Source: Burkholderia diffusa (GTDB lineage: Bacteria; Pseudomonadota; Gammaproteobacteria; Burkholderiales; Burkholderiaceae). Taken from it: DNA of 64,000 bases. This document shows positions 43,168 through 50,799 of the stretch, in pieces; position 1 is the first letter of the stretch, and every line of letters starts with the position of its first letter. The notes below the pieces were generated by a model. The model worked only from the letters and a program-made list of their open reading frames with translations, was not told where the DNA came from and did not search any database. The position numbers and the translations under genes were made by a program. The stretch is from positions 1 to 64,000 of the forward strand of contig NZ_CABVPN010000035.1 of assembly GCF_902499115.1 (NCBI RefSeq), written 5' to 3'.

Positions 43168-43332
43168 TTGAAAAGTCGCATAATCGGCTCATATACCAGG
43201 CTCGAGTGACACGCGATCGAGTCGTCCCGGCTTGTGGGATACTGGATGCGGATGCGACGTCCGGTGCGGTTTCCCCCTGACGGTTCGTGTTCCGCGCCAA
43301 GCGTGAAAGCCGGCACCGCAGCCGGCTTTCGT
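43168..43332 (+). ncRNA. candidate small RNA between cspA and clpS
   Basis: TTGAAA (43168-43173) and TATACC (43192-43197), 18 nt apart, form a plausible promoter. About 110 nt downstream a perfect 10-bp stem GAAAGCCGGC/GCCGGCTTTC (43305-43314 and 43321-43330) could be a terminator, although its T-run is only three long. A transcript of about 130 nt from near 43204 would have no good ORF. Alternatively this hairpin only insulates clpS. Confidence 0.3.
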
Positions 43333-43404
43333 ATGGTGCGAAGACGATCGCGAGTCGTCGGGAACCAGGGAGGGCGCCGGCCGGTCGGTCGGGTAATGGC
43401 AGGA

Positions 43405-43432
43405 TTGCGGGCCTGTCCGAGTTGTTTAGAAT
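43405..43432 (+). promoter_or_regulatory. clpS promoter, close to the start codon
   Basis: TTGCGG (43405-43410) and TAGAAT (43427-43432) are 16 nt apart. The -10 ends six nt before the clpS ATG (43439) and no Shine-Dalgarno sequence intervenes, so the transcript would start at or beside the ATG. Confidence 0.6.
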
Positions 43433-43438
43433 GGGTGT

Positions 43439-43753
43439 ATGGCGATTATCCCGGACAAGCAGGACAGCACCGTCCTGGAACGCAAGCAGCAGAAGCTCAA
43501 GCCGCCTTCGATGTACAAGGTGGTGCTGCTGAACGACGACTTCACGCCGATGGAGTTCGTCGTGATGGTCGTACAGGAGTATTTCAAGAAGGATCGCGAG
43601 ACGGCCACGCAGATCATGCTGAAGGTCCATCGTGAAGGGCGAGGGGTATGTGGGGTCTATACGCGGGACATCGCGTCGACCAAGGTTGAGCAAGTCGTTA
43701 CCCATGCGCGGCAGGCCGGGCATCCGCTGCAGTGCGTGATGGAGGAAGCATGA
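43439..43753 (+). CDS. clpS: ATP-dependent Clp protease adaptor ClpS
   Basis: ClpS hands N-degron substrates to ClpAP. The 104-residue protein has the core YKVVLLNDDFTPMEFVVMVVQEYF (with the Asn/Asp residues that bind the substrate N-terminus), then HREGRGVCGVYTRDIASTKVEQV and a final EEA tail. Its stop overlaps the clpA start (ATGA), so the two are translationally coupled. The message may be leaderless (see the promoter at 43405-43432). Confidence 0.97.
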   Translation: MAIIPDKQDSTVLERKQQKLKPPSMYKVVLLNDDFTPMEFVVMVVQEYFKKDRETATQIMLKVHREGRGVCGVYTRDIASTKVEQVVTHARQAGHPLQCVMEEA

Positions 43754-46050
43754 TTGCCCAGGAATTGGAAGTCAGCCTGCACATGGCGTTCATGGAAGCA
43801 CGCCAGGCGCGCCATGAGTTCATTACGGTCGAGCATCTGTTGCTGGCCCTGCTGGATAATCCGACGGCAGCCGAGGTGTTGCGCGCGTGTGCGGCCAACA
43901 TCGAGGACTTGCGTCAGAACCTGCGCAATTTCATCCACGACAACACACCTACCGTCCCGGGCACCGACGATGTCGATACCCAGCCGACGCTCGGTTTCCA
44001 GCGCGTGATCCAGCGCGCGATCATGCACGTCCAGTCGACGTCGAATGGCAAGAAGGAAGTCACCGGCGCGAACGTGCTGGTCGCGATCTTCGGCGAGAAG
44101 GACTCGCACGCCGTCTATTACCTGCAGCAGCAGGGCGTCACGCGCCTGGACGTCGTGAACTTCATTTCGCACGGCATCGCGAAGACGAACGGCGGCGAAG
44201 CCGCGAAGTCGACCGACGCGAACGCGGAAAGCGAAGACGCGAACGCGCAGAAGGAAACCCCGCTCGCGCAGTTCACGCAGAACCTGAACCAGATGGCGAA
44301 GGACGGCCGCATCGATCCGCTGATCGGCCGCGAGCCGGAGGTCGAGCGCGTCGTGCAGGTGCTGTGCCGTCGCCGCAAGAACAATCCGCTGCTCGTCGGC
44401 GAAGCCGGCGTCGGCAAGACCGCGATCGCCGAAGGGCTCGCCTATCGCATCACGCGCGGTGAAGTGCCGGACATCCTCGCGAACGCGCAGGTGTATTCGC
44501 TCGACATGGGCGCGCTGCTCGCGGGCACCAAGTATCGCGGCGACTTCGAGCAGCGTCTGAAGACGGTGCTGAAGGAGCTGAAGGAACGGCCGCACGCGAT
44601 CCTGTTCATCGACGAAATTCACACGCTGATCGGCGCGGGCGCCGCTTCGGGCGGCACGCTCGACGCATCGAACCTGCTGAAGCCGGCGCTGTCGTCGGGC
44701 ACGCTCAAGTGCATCGGCGCGACCACGTTCACCGAATATCGCGGCATCTTCGAAAAGGACGCGGCGCTGTCGCGGCGCTTCCAGAAGGTCGACGTGACGG
44801 AGCCGACCGTCGAGCAGACGGTCGCGATCCTGCGCGGGCTGAAGTCGCGGTTCGAGGAGCATCACGGCGTCAAGTATTCGTCGGGTGCACTGTCGGCCGC
44901 GGCCGAGCTGTCGGCACGCTTCATCACCGACCGTCACCTGCCGGACAAGGCGATCGACGTGATCGACGAAGCGGGCGCCGCGCAGCGCATCCTGCCGAAG
45001 TCGAAGCAAAAGAAGACGATCGGCAAGAGCGAGATCGAGGAAATCATCTCGAAGATCGCGCGCGTGCCGGCGCAGAGCGTGTCGCAGGACGATCGCAGCA
45101 AGCTGCAGACGCTCGATCGCGACCTGAAGAGCGTCGTGTTCGGCCAGGATCCGGCGATCGACGCGCTCGCTGCGTCGATCAAGATGGCGCGAGCCGGTCT
45201 CGGCAAGATGGACAAGCCGATCGGCGCGTTCCTGTTCTCCGGCCCGACGGGCGTCGGCAAGACCGAAGTGGCGCGCCAGCTTGCGTTCACGCTCGGCATC
45301 GAGCTGATCCGCTTCGACATGTCGGAATACATGGAGCGTCACGCGGTGAGCCGCCTGATCGGCGCGCCGCCGGGCTACGTCGGGTTCGACCAGGGTGGCC
45401 TGTTGACCGAAGCCGTCACGAAGAAGCCGCACTGCGTGCTGCTGCTCGACGAGATCGAGAAGGCGCATCCGGACATCTTCAACGTGCTGCTGCAGGTGAT
45501 GGACCACGGCACGCTGACGGACAACAACGGCCGCAAGGCGGATTTCCGCAACGTCATCATCATCATGACGACGAACGCGGGCGCCGAGTCGATGCAGAAG
45601 GCGACGATCGGCTTCACGACGCGCCGTGAAACGGGCGACGAGATGACCGACATCAAGCGCCTGTTCACGCCGGAGTTCCGCAACCGCCTGGATGCGATCA
45701 TCAGCTTCCGCTCGCTCGATGAGGAAATCATCATGCGCGTGGTCGACAAGTTCCTGATCCAGCTCGAAGAGCAGCTGCACGAGAAGAAGGTCGACGCGCT
45801 CTTCACCGACGCGTTGCGCAAGCATCTCGCGAAGCACGGCTTCGACCCGCTGATGGGCGCGCGGCCGATGCAGCGGCTGATCCAGGACACGATCCGTCGC
45901 GCGCTGGCCGATGAACTGCTGTTCGGCAAGCTCGTCAATGGCGGTCACGTGACGGTCGACGTCGACGAAAACGACAAGGTGCAGCTGTCGTTCGACAAGC
46001 TGGCGAATCCGCCGCACAAGCCGAACGAAGAGACGGTCGAAGTCGAGTAA
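43750..46050 (+). CDS. clpA: ATP-dependent Clp protease ATP-binding subunit ClpA
   Basis: ClpA is the AAA+ unfoldase that feeds substrates to ClpP. The 766-residue protein has the N-terminal repeat domain (MIAQELEVSLHMAFMEARQ, with HEFITVEHLLLALL), the first Walker A GEAGVGKT at residues 217-224 and the second GPTGVGKT at 498-505, Walker B motifs ILFIDEIH and VLLLDEIEKAH, and the sensor/C-terminal segment GARPMQRLIQD. GGAGGAAGC overlaps the clpS end and supplies the ribosome binding site. clpP is not in the window. A hairpin terminator follows. Confidence 0.97.
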   Translation: MIAQELEVSLHMAFMEARQARHEFITVEHLLLALLDNPTAAEVLRACAANIEDLRQNLRNFIHDNTPTVPGTDDVDTQPTLGFQRVIQRAIMHVQSTSNGKKEVTGANVLVAIFGEKDSHAVYYLQQQGVTRLDVVNFISHGIAKTNGGEAAKSTDANAESEDANAQKETPLAQFTQNLNQMAKDGRIDPLIGREPEVERVVQVLCRRRKNNPLLVGEAGVGKTAIAEGLAYRITRGEVPDILANAQVYSLDMGALLAGTKYRGDFEQRLKTVLKELKERPHAILFIDEIHTLIGAGAASGGTLDASNLLKPALSSGTLKCIGATTFTEYRGIFEKDAALSRRFQKVDVTEPTVEQTVAILRGLKSRFEEHHGVKYSSGALSAAAELSARFITDRHLPDKAIDVIDEAGAAQRILPKSKQKKTIGKSEIEEIISKIARVPAQSVSQDDRSKLQTLDRDLKSVVFGQDPAIDALAASIKMARAGLGKMDKPIGAFLFSGPTGVGKTEVARQLAFTLGIELIRFDMSEYMERHAVSRLIGAPPGYVGFDQGGLLTEAVTKKPHCVLLLDEIEKAHPDIFNVLLQVMDHGTLTDNNGRKADFRNVIIIMTTNAGAESMQKATIGFTTRRETGDEMTDIKRLFTPEFRNRLDAIISFRSLDEEIIMRVVDKFLIQLEEQLHEKKVDALFTDALRKHLAKHGFDPLMGARPMQRLIQDTIRRALADELLFGKLVNGGHVTVDVDENDKVQLSFDKLANPPHKPNEETVEVE

Positions 46051-46071
46051 GCGATAATTCGTTGTTCATGC

Positions 46072-46108
46072 GAACGGCGCGGGAAGTTTTCCGCGCCGTT
46101 TCGTTTTA
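46072..46108 (+). terminator. terminator of clpS-clpA
   Basis: AACGGCGCGG (46073-46082 region) and CCGCGCCGTT pair around GAAGTTTT and are followed by TCGTTTT. Confidence 0.75.
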
Positions 46109-46126
46109 TCTGGCGCCGGTGGCGCG

Positions 46127-47533
46127 ATGGTGGTGCAGGGGAGTGGTAACGCGGTGACACAACAACAACGGTCGTTCGACAACATCGTCGCGCGCGAACA
46201 AGGGTTGCGCCATGCGCTGACGTCGGGGCAGATGGCGATGATCGCGATCGGCGGCGCGATCGGCACGGGGCTGTTCCTCGGCAGTGGGTTCGCGATCGGG
46301 CTCGCGGGCCCGAGCGTGCTGGTTTCGTACGCGATCGGCGCGCTGATCGCGCTGCTGCTGATGGGCGCGCTCGCGGAAATGACGGTCGCGCATCCGACGG
46401 CCGGCTCGTTCGGCGCGTACGCCGAGCACTACGTCGGCCCGCTCGCGGGCTTTCTCGTGCGCTATGCGTACTGGTTCGCGGTCGTGTTCGCGATCGGCAC
46501 CGAAATCAGCGCGATCGCCGTCTTCATGAAGTACTGGTTCCCGGCCGTGCCCGGCTGGTACTGGGTGATCGGCTTCTCCGCGCTGCTGATCGCGGTGAAT
46601 CTCGCGAGCGTCACGCTGTACGGCTCGGTCGAATATGCGTTCTCGCTGCTGAAGATCGCGGCGATCGTCGTGTTCATCGTGCTCGGGGCTTATTTCGTGT
46701 GGTCGGCGCCGACCGCATCGGGCATTGGCTTCGCGAACTACACCGCGCACGGCGGCTTCATGCCGAAGGGGCCGTGGGGCACCTGGGTCGCGGTGATCGT
46801 CGCGATCTTCAGCTACATGAGCATCGAGGCGGTCGCGATCGCGGCCGGCGAGGCGCGCGATCCGCAGCACGCGGTCACGCGCGCGTTCCGCTCGACGGTG
46901 TACCGCCTCGTGCTGTTCTACCTGCTCACGCTCGCGCTGATGCTCGCGATCGTGCCGTGGACGCAGGCCGGCACCGACGAGAGCCCGTTCGTGAAGGTGA
47001 TGGCCGCAACGCACGTGCCGTATGCGGCCGGCGTAATCAACTTCGTGCTGCTGATCGCGGCGCTGTCGGCGATGAACAGCCAGCTCTACGTGACGACGCG
47101 GATGATGTTCAGCCTGTCGCGCGCGCGGCTCGCGCCGGCCGTGTTCGGCCGGCTCGGCAACAACGGCGTGCCGCGTGCGGCGCTGTGGATCTCGACCAGC
47201 GGCGTCGCGGTCGCGGCCGTGCTGGTCGCGCTGTCGCCGGATACCGCGTTCACCGTGATGATGGCGATCGCGATGTTCGGCGCGCTGTTCACGTGGCTGA
47301 TGATCTTCGTCACGCACCTGCGTTTTCGCGCGCAATATCGCGGCCCGACGCTCCCGTTCCGGATGTGGGGGCACCCGTTCGGCAGCCTGCTCGGCGCCGG
47401 GCTCGTCGGCGCGATCCTGCTGACGACCGCGTTCACGCGCGAATTCCGGATGACGATGGTGGTCGGCGTCGTGTTCGTCGTGCTGCTGACGCTCGCGTAT
47501 GCGCTGCACTACCGGCACGAACACGCACGCTGA
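46127..47533 (+). CDS. amino acid permease (APC superfamily)
   Basis: A 468-residue permease with twelve predicted helices and the amino acid transporter signature: GQMAMIAIGGAIGTGLFLGSG in helix 1, then GALAEMTVAHPTAGSFGAYAEHYVGPLAGF and EISAIAVFMKYWFP. It resembles the GABA/aromatic amino acid permease branch; the substrate is not certain. The start may be ATG 46127 or GTG 46154; the latter has AGGGGAG upstream and fits family N-termini better. It follows the clpA terminator, so it is a separate unit. Confidence 0.88.
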   Translation: MVVQGSGNAVTQQQRSFDNIVAREQGLRHALTSGQMAMIAIGGAIGTGLFLGSGFAIGLAGPSVLVSYAIGALIALLLMGALAEMTVAHPTAGSFGAYAEHYVGPLAGFLVRYAYWFAVVFAIGTEISAIAVFMKYWFPAVPGWYWVIGFSALLIAVNLASVTLYGSVEYAFSLLKIAAIVVFIVLGAYFVWSAPTASGIGFANYTAHGGFMPKGPWGTWVAVIVAIFSYMSIEAVAIAAGEARDPQHAVTRAFRSTVYRLVLFYLLTLALMLAIVPWTQAGTDESPFVKVMAATHVPYAAGVINFVLLIAALSAMNSQLYVTTRMMFSLSRARLAPAVFGRLGNNGVPRAALWISTSGVAVAAVLVALSPDTAFTVMMAIAMFGALFTWLMIFVTHLRFRAQYRGPTLPFRMWGHPFGSLLGAGLVGAILLTTAFTREFRMTMVVGVVFVVLLTLAYALHYRHEHAR

Positions 47534-47690
47534 CGGTGCCCGCGCGGCCGCCTACGGCCCCGCTCGCCGGCCATACCGTTCGTCGCGTTCGCTAAGGTTT
47601 CGTTAAGCCGTCGGAGACTAGCATTCGATCCTGTCTGCAACGCGGGCCGGCACGCGCCGGCTCGCCGCTTTCCTGCAAAAAGGGGTTCGA

Positions 47691-48461
47691 ATGAACAAAC
47701 TTCCTGAAATCACGCTCGCGTTCTGGATCATGAAGATCTGCGCGACGACGCTTGGCGAGACCGGCGGCGACTTGCTGTCGATGACGCTGAACGTCGGCTA
47801 TGCGGTGAGCTCGATCCTGCTGTTCGGTTTCTTTCTCGTGACGCTGGGCGCACAGCTCAGAACGACGCAGTATCGCCCGGCGATCTACTGGGCCGTAATC
47901 GTCGCGACGAGCACCGCCGGCACGACGATGTCCGATTTCATGGACCGGACACTCGGCCTCGGCTATGCGGCCGGCTCGTCGATTCTCGTCGCGATCCTGC
48001 TGGCAATCTTCGCGGTGTGGCGCCTGAGCGGCGAATCGCTGTCGGTCGATCTGATCCGCACGCGCAAGGTCGAACTGCTGTACTGGATCGCGATCCTGTT
48101 CTCGAACACGCTCGGCACGGCGCTCGGCGATTTTCTCGCGGACAGTTCGGGCCTCGGCTTCGGCGGCGGCGCGCTGCTGATCGGCGGGCTGCTCACACTG
48201 ATCGTTCTGGCCCACTATTTCACGCGCATTTCAGGCGTGCTGCTGTTCTGGGCCGCATTCGTGCTCACGCGGCCGTTCGGGGCGACGGTCGGCGACCTGT
48301 TGACGAAACCGGTTGCCAAGGGCGGACTCGCGCTCGGCACGGTCGGATCGTCGGCGGTGCTGCTCGGCGTGCTCGTCGCGATGGTGATCTATGCAAGCAT
48401 CGCGCAGGCGCGGCGACGCGAGCTTGTGCCCGCGCGGATCGCGCAGACGGCCGATCGGTGA
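47691..48461 (+). CDS. COG4705/DUF347 membrane protein with four internal repeats
   Basis: A 256-residue inner membrane protein made of four repeats of about 60 residues, each with two helices and a motif of the form T-x-G-x-x-x-x-D: TLGETGGD (near residue 21), TAGTTMSD (near 77), TLGTALGD (near 140) and PFGATVGD (near 200), each followed by a Gly-rich segment (LGLGYAAGS, SGLGFGGGA, KGGLALGTVG). This matches DUF347. Function is not established. GGGGTTCGA precedes the ATG. It stands alone and ends at a terminator shared with dut. Confidence 0.87.
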   Translation: MNKLPEITLAFWIMKICATTLGETGGDLLSMTLNVGYAVSSILLFGFFLVTLGAQLRTTQYRPAIYWAVIVATSTAGTTMSDFMDRTLGLGYAAGSSILVAILLAIFAVWRLSGESLSVDLIRTRKVELLYWIAILFSNTLGTALGDFLADSSGLGFGGGALLIGGLLTLIVLAHYFTRISGVLLFWAAFVLTRPFGATVGDLLTKPVAKGGLALGTVGSSAVLLGVLVAMVIYASIAQARRRELVPARIAQTADR

Positions 48462-48474
48462 GCGGTAACGGAAA

Positions 48475-48503
48475 AAGGAAAGGGGCCGCGAGGCCCCTTT
48501 TTT
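48475..48503. terminator. bidirectional terminator between the DUF347 gene and dut
   Basis: AAGGGGCC and GGCCCCTT pair around GCGA with a T-run on the right and an A-rich flank on the left. Confidence 0.85.
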
Positions 48504-48515
48504 GCATGGTGTCGT

Positions 48516-48962
48516 TCAGTGTCGGCCGGTGCTGCCGAAGCCGCCTTCGCCGCGATCGCTTTGCGCGAAGTCGTCGACGATGTTGAACTGCGCCTGCACG
48601 ACCGGCACGATCACGAGCTGCGCGAGCCGCTCGAACGGCTTCAGCACGAATTCGGTCTGGCCGCGATTCCACGTCGAGACCATCAACTGGCCCTGGTAGT
48701 CGGAATCGATCAGGCCGACGAGGTTGCCGAGCACGATACCGTGCTTGTGGCCGAGGCCCGAGCGCGGCAGGATCAGCGCCGCGTAGCCGGGATCCGCGAG
48801 GTGGATCGCGAGGCCTGTCGGCACGAGCGTCGTTTCGCCCGGCTGCAGCGTGACGGGTGCGTCGAGACACGCGCGCAGGTCGAGGCCCGCGCTGCCGGTG
48901 GTGGCGTAGGCGGGCAGGTAATCGCGCATGCGCGCGTCGAGAATCTTCAGATCGAGTTTCAT
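48516..48962 (-). CDS. dut: dUTP diphosphatase
   Basis: The 148-residue trimeric dUTPase hydrolyses dUTP to dUMP, keeping uracil out of DNA. All five motifs are visible: AGLDLRACLD, PRSGLGHKHGI, GLIDSDYQGQL, AQLVIVPV and the C-terminal RGEGGFGSTGRH. It is the last gene of the minus-strand order ribF-ileS-lspA-coaBC-dut, 55 bp after coaBC. Confidence 0.97.
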   Translation of the reverse strand: MKLDLKILDARMRDYLPAYATTGSAGLDLRACLDAPVTLQPGETTLVPTGLAIHLADPGYAALILPRSGLGHKHGIVLGNLVGLIDSDYQGQLMVSTWNRGQTEFVLKPFERLAQLVIVPVVQAQFNIVDDFAQSDRGEGGFGSTGRH

Positions 48963-49017
48963 GCGGTCGTCGAATCGGTCGGGAAGGGCGCGGCGGTGCG
49001 GGCCGCTGCGCGGGTGA

Positions 49018-50229
49018 TCAGATCAGGCGGTTGTCCGGCAGGCGCTTCGCGATTTCCGCGACGAGCACGTGCGCGAGTTCGTCCTTCGGTGCGCGCGGCA
49101 GGCGCGTGAGGCCGGCCGCCTCGAACAGCACGACTTCGTTGTCGTCGCGGCCGAACGTCAGCGGGCCGAGATTGCCGACCAGGAGCGGCACGTTCTTGCG
49201 CTTGCGCTTCTCGTCGCCGTGCACGTCGAGGTCGCCGCTTTCGGCCGCGAACCCGACGCAATACGGCGGATCGGGCAGCGCCGCGACCGACGCGAGGATG
49301 TCCGGGTTCTCGACGAACGCGAGCGCCGGCATCTTGCGGTCGGCCGTCTTCTTCATCTTGTGCTCGGCCGGATGATCGACGCGCCAGTCGGCGACCGCGG
49401 CCACCGCGATGAAGATGTCGGCGTCGGACACCGCTTGCATCACTGCGTCGTACATCTGCTGTGCCGTCTGCACGTCCTGGCGGGTCACGCCCCACGGCGT
49501 GTCGAGCGCGACCGGCCCCGCGACGAGATGGACATCGGCGCCGGCCTGCTGCGCGGCGCGCGCGAGCGCGAAGCCCATCTTGCCGCTCGAGCGGTTCGTG
49601 AGGCCGCGCACCGGATCGAGCGGCTCGAACGTCGGGCCGGCCGTGATCAGCACGCGCCGGTGCGCGAGCACCTTCGGCGCGAAGTGCGCGACGATCGCTT
49701 CGTAAATCGCCTCGGGTTCGAGCATGCGGCCGTCGCCGACTTCGCCGCAGGCCTGAGCGCCCGAATCGGGGCCGAGCACCGACACGCCGTCGGCGCGCAG
49801 CTGCGCGACGTTGCGCTGCGTGGCCGGGTTCTGCCACATCTGGCGGTTCATCGCGGGCACGACGAGCAGCGGGCAGTCGCGCGCGACGCACAGCGTCGAC
49901 AGCAGGTCGTCCGCGAACCCGTGCGCGAGCTTCGCGAGGAAGTCCGTCGACGCGGGCGCGATCACGATCGCGTCGGCTTCGCGCGACAGGTCGATGTGCG
50001 CCATGTTGTTGTCGATGCGTGCGTCCCACTGGCTCGTGTAGACGGGCCGGCCGGACAGCGCCTGCATCGTGACGGGCGTGATGAACTGCGTCGCGGCTTC
50101 GGTCATCGCGACCTGCACGGTCGCGCCTGCCTTCGTCAGCAGCCGGGTGAGTTCGGCGATCTTGTAGCAGGCGATGCCGCCCGTCAGGCCGAGAACGAGG
50201 TGTTTTCCTGCGAGTTCTGCGTGTGCCAA
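49018..50229 (-). CDS. coaBC: bifunctional phosphopantothenoylcysteine decarboxylase / phosphopantothenate-cysteine ligase
   Basis: CoaBC carries out two steps of CoA synthesis: ligation of cysteine to 4'-phosphopantothenate and decarboxylation of the product. The 403-residue protein has the flavin-dependent CoaC half first (LGLTGGIACYKIAELTRLL, the catalytic His in NNMAHIDLSREAD, VVPAMNRQMWQNPA) and the CoaB half after about residue 185 (VLITAGPTFEPLDPVRGLTNRSSGKMG). The start is TTG 50229: GGAGG lies six nt upstream and the N-terminus then fits the family. The frame runs on to 50283 without support. Confidence 0.94.
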   Translation of the reverse strand: MAHAELAGKHLVLGLTGGIACYKIAELTRLLTKAGATVQVAMTEAATQFITPVTMQALSGRPVYTSQWDARIDNNMAHIDLSREADAIVIAPASTDFLAKLAHGFADDLLSTLCVARDCPLLVVPAMNRQMWQNPATQRNVAQLRADGVSVLGPDSGAQACGEVGDGRMLEPEAIYEAIVAHFAPKVLAHRRVLITAGPTFEPLDPVRGLTNRSSGKMGFALARAAQQAGADVHLVAGPVALDTPWGVTRQDVQTAQQMYDAVMQAVSDADIFIAVAAVADWRVDHPAEHKMKKTADRKMPALAFVENPDILASVAALPDPPYCVGFAAESGDLDVHGDEKRKRKNVPLLVGNLGPLTFGRDDNEVVLFEAAGLTRLPRAPKDELAHVLVAEIAKRLPDNRLI

Positions 50230-50296
50230 CTCAGGCCTCCAAGGGTCAAACGGAACGGCCGGCGCGAAGCCGGCCGTCGACACCGAGTATGCGCGC

Positions 50297-50797
50297 TCAG
50301 CGCGAGCCGCGCACGCGACGCAGTTCGTCGTAGATCAGCAGCACCGCACCGATCGTGATCGCGGAATCGGCGAGGTTGAACGCCGGGAAGTGCCAGGCGC
50401 CGACGTGGAAATCGAGAAAGTCGATCACGTGGCCGTAGATCAGCCGGTCGATCACGTTGCCGAGCGCGCCGCCGAGGATCAGCGCGAGCGACAGGCTGAA
50501 CAGCCGCTGCTGGCCGTGACGGCGCAGCAGGAAGCAGATCACGAGCGTGGCGCCGATGCCGAGCGCGGTGAACGCCCAGCGCTGCCAGCCGCTCGCGGTC
50601 GACAGGAAGCCGAACGCGGCGCCGCGGTTGTACACCAGCACGAGGTTGAAGAACGACGTCAGCGCATGCTGCGCGCCGTATGCGAACGTTTTCAGGATCG
50701 CGATCTTCGACAGCTGATCGAACAGGATCACGATCAGCGAAATGCCGAGCCAGGGCGCGAGCGCGCCGCTGGCCGGTTTCGACACAGTCTTCGCCAT
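50297..50797 (-). CDS. lspA: lipoprotein signal peptidase
   Basis: LspA cleaves the signal peptide of prolipoproteins in the inner membrane. The 166-residue protein has four helices and the catalytic aspartates in VIDRLIYGHVIDFLDFH and FNLADSAITIGA. Starting at ATG 50797 gives MAKTVSKPASG; a TTG at 50803 is better spaced from GGAG (six nt) and would overlap the ileS stop as TTGA, so the true start may be there. Either way it is coupled to ileS. Confidence 0.95.
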   Translation of the reverse strand: MAKTVSKPASGALAPWLGISLIVILFDQLSKIAILKTFAYGAQHALTSFFNLVLVYNRGAAFGFLSTASGWQRWAFTALGIGATLVICFLLRRHGQQRLFSLSLALILGGALGNVIDRLIYGHVIDFLDFHVGAWHFPAFNLADSAITIGAVLLIYDELRRVRGSR

Positions 50798-50799
50798 AT

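Larger units (their letters stand above)
42892..43438. other. cspA/clpS divergent intergenic region
   Basis: This 547-bp region contains, in order, the cspA leader and promoter on the minus strand, a candidate small RNA on the plus strand (43168-43332), and the clpS promoter (43405-43432). No protein-coding ORF in it is convincing. Confidence 0.6.

Noticed and set aside
43657..46017. 786-codon ORF antisense to clpA
   Set aside because: Arg/Val/Leu-rich shadow of the clpA codon pattern; no start signal or family resemblance.
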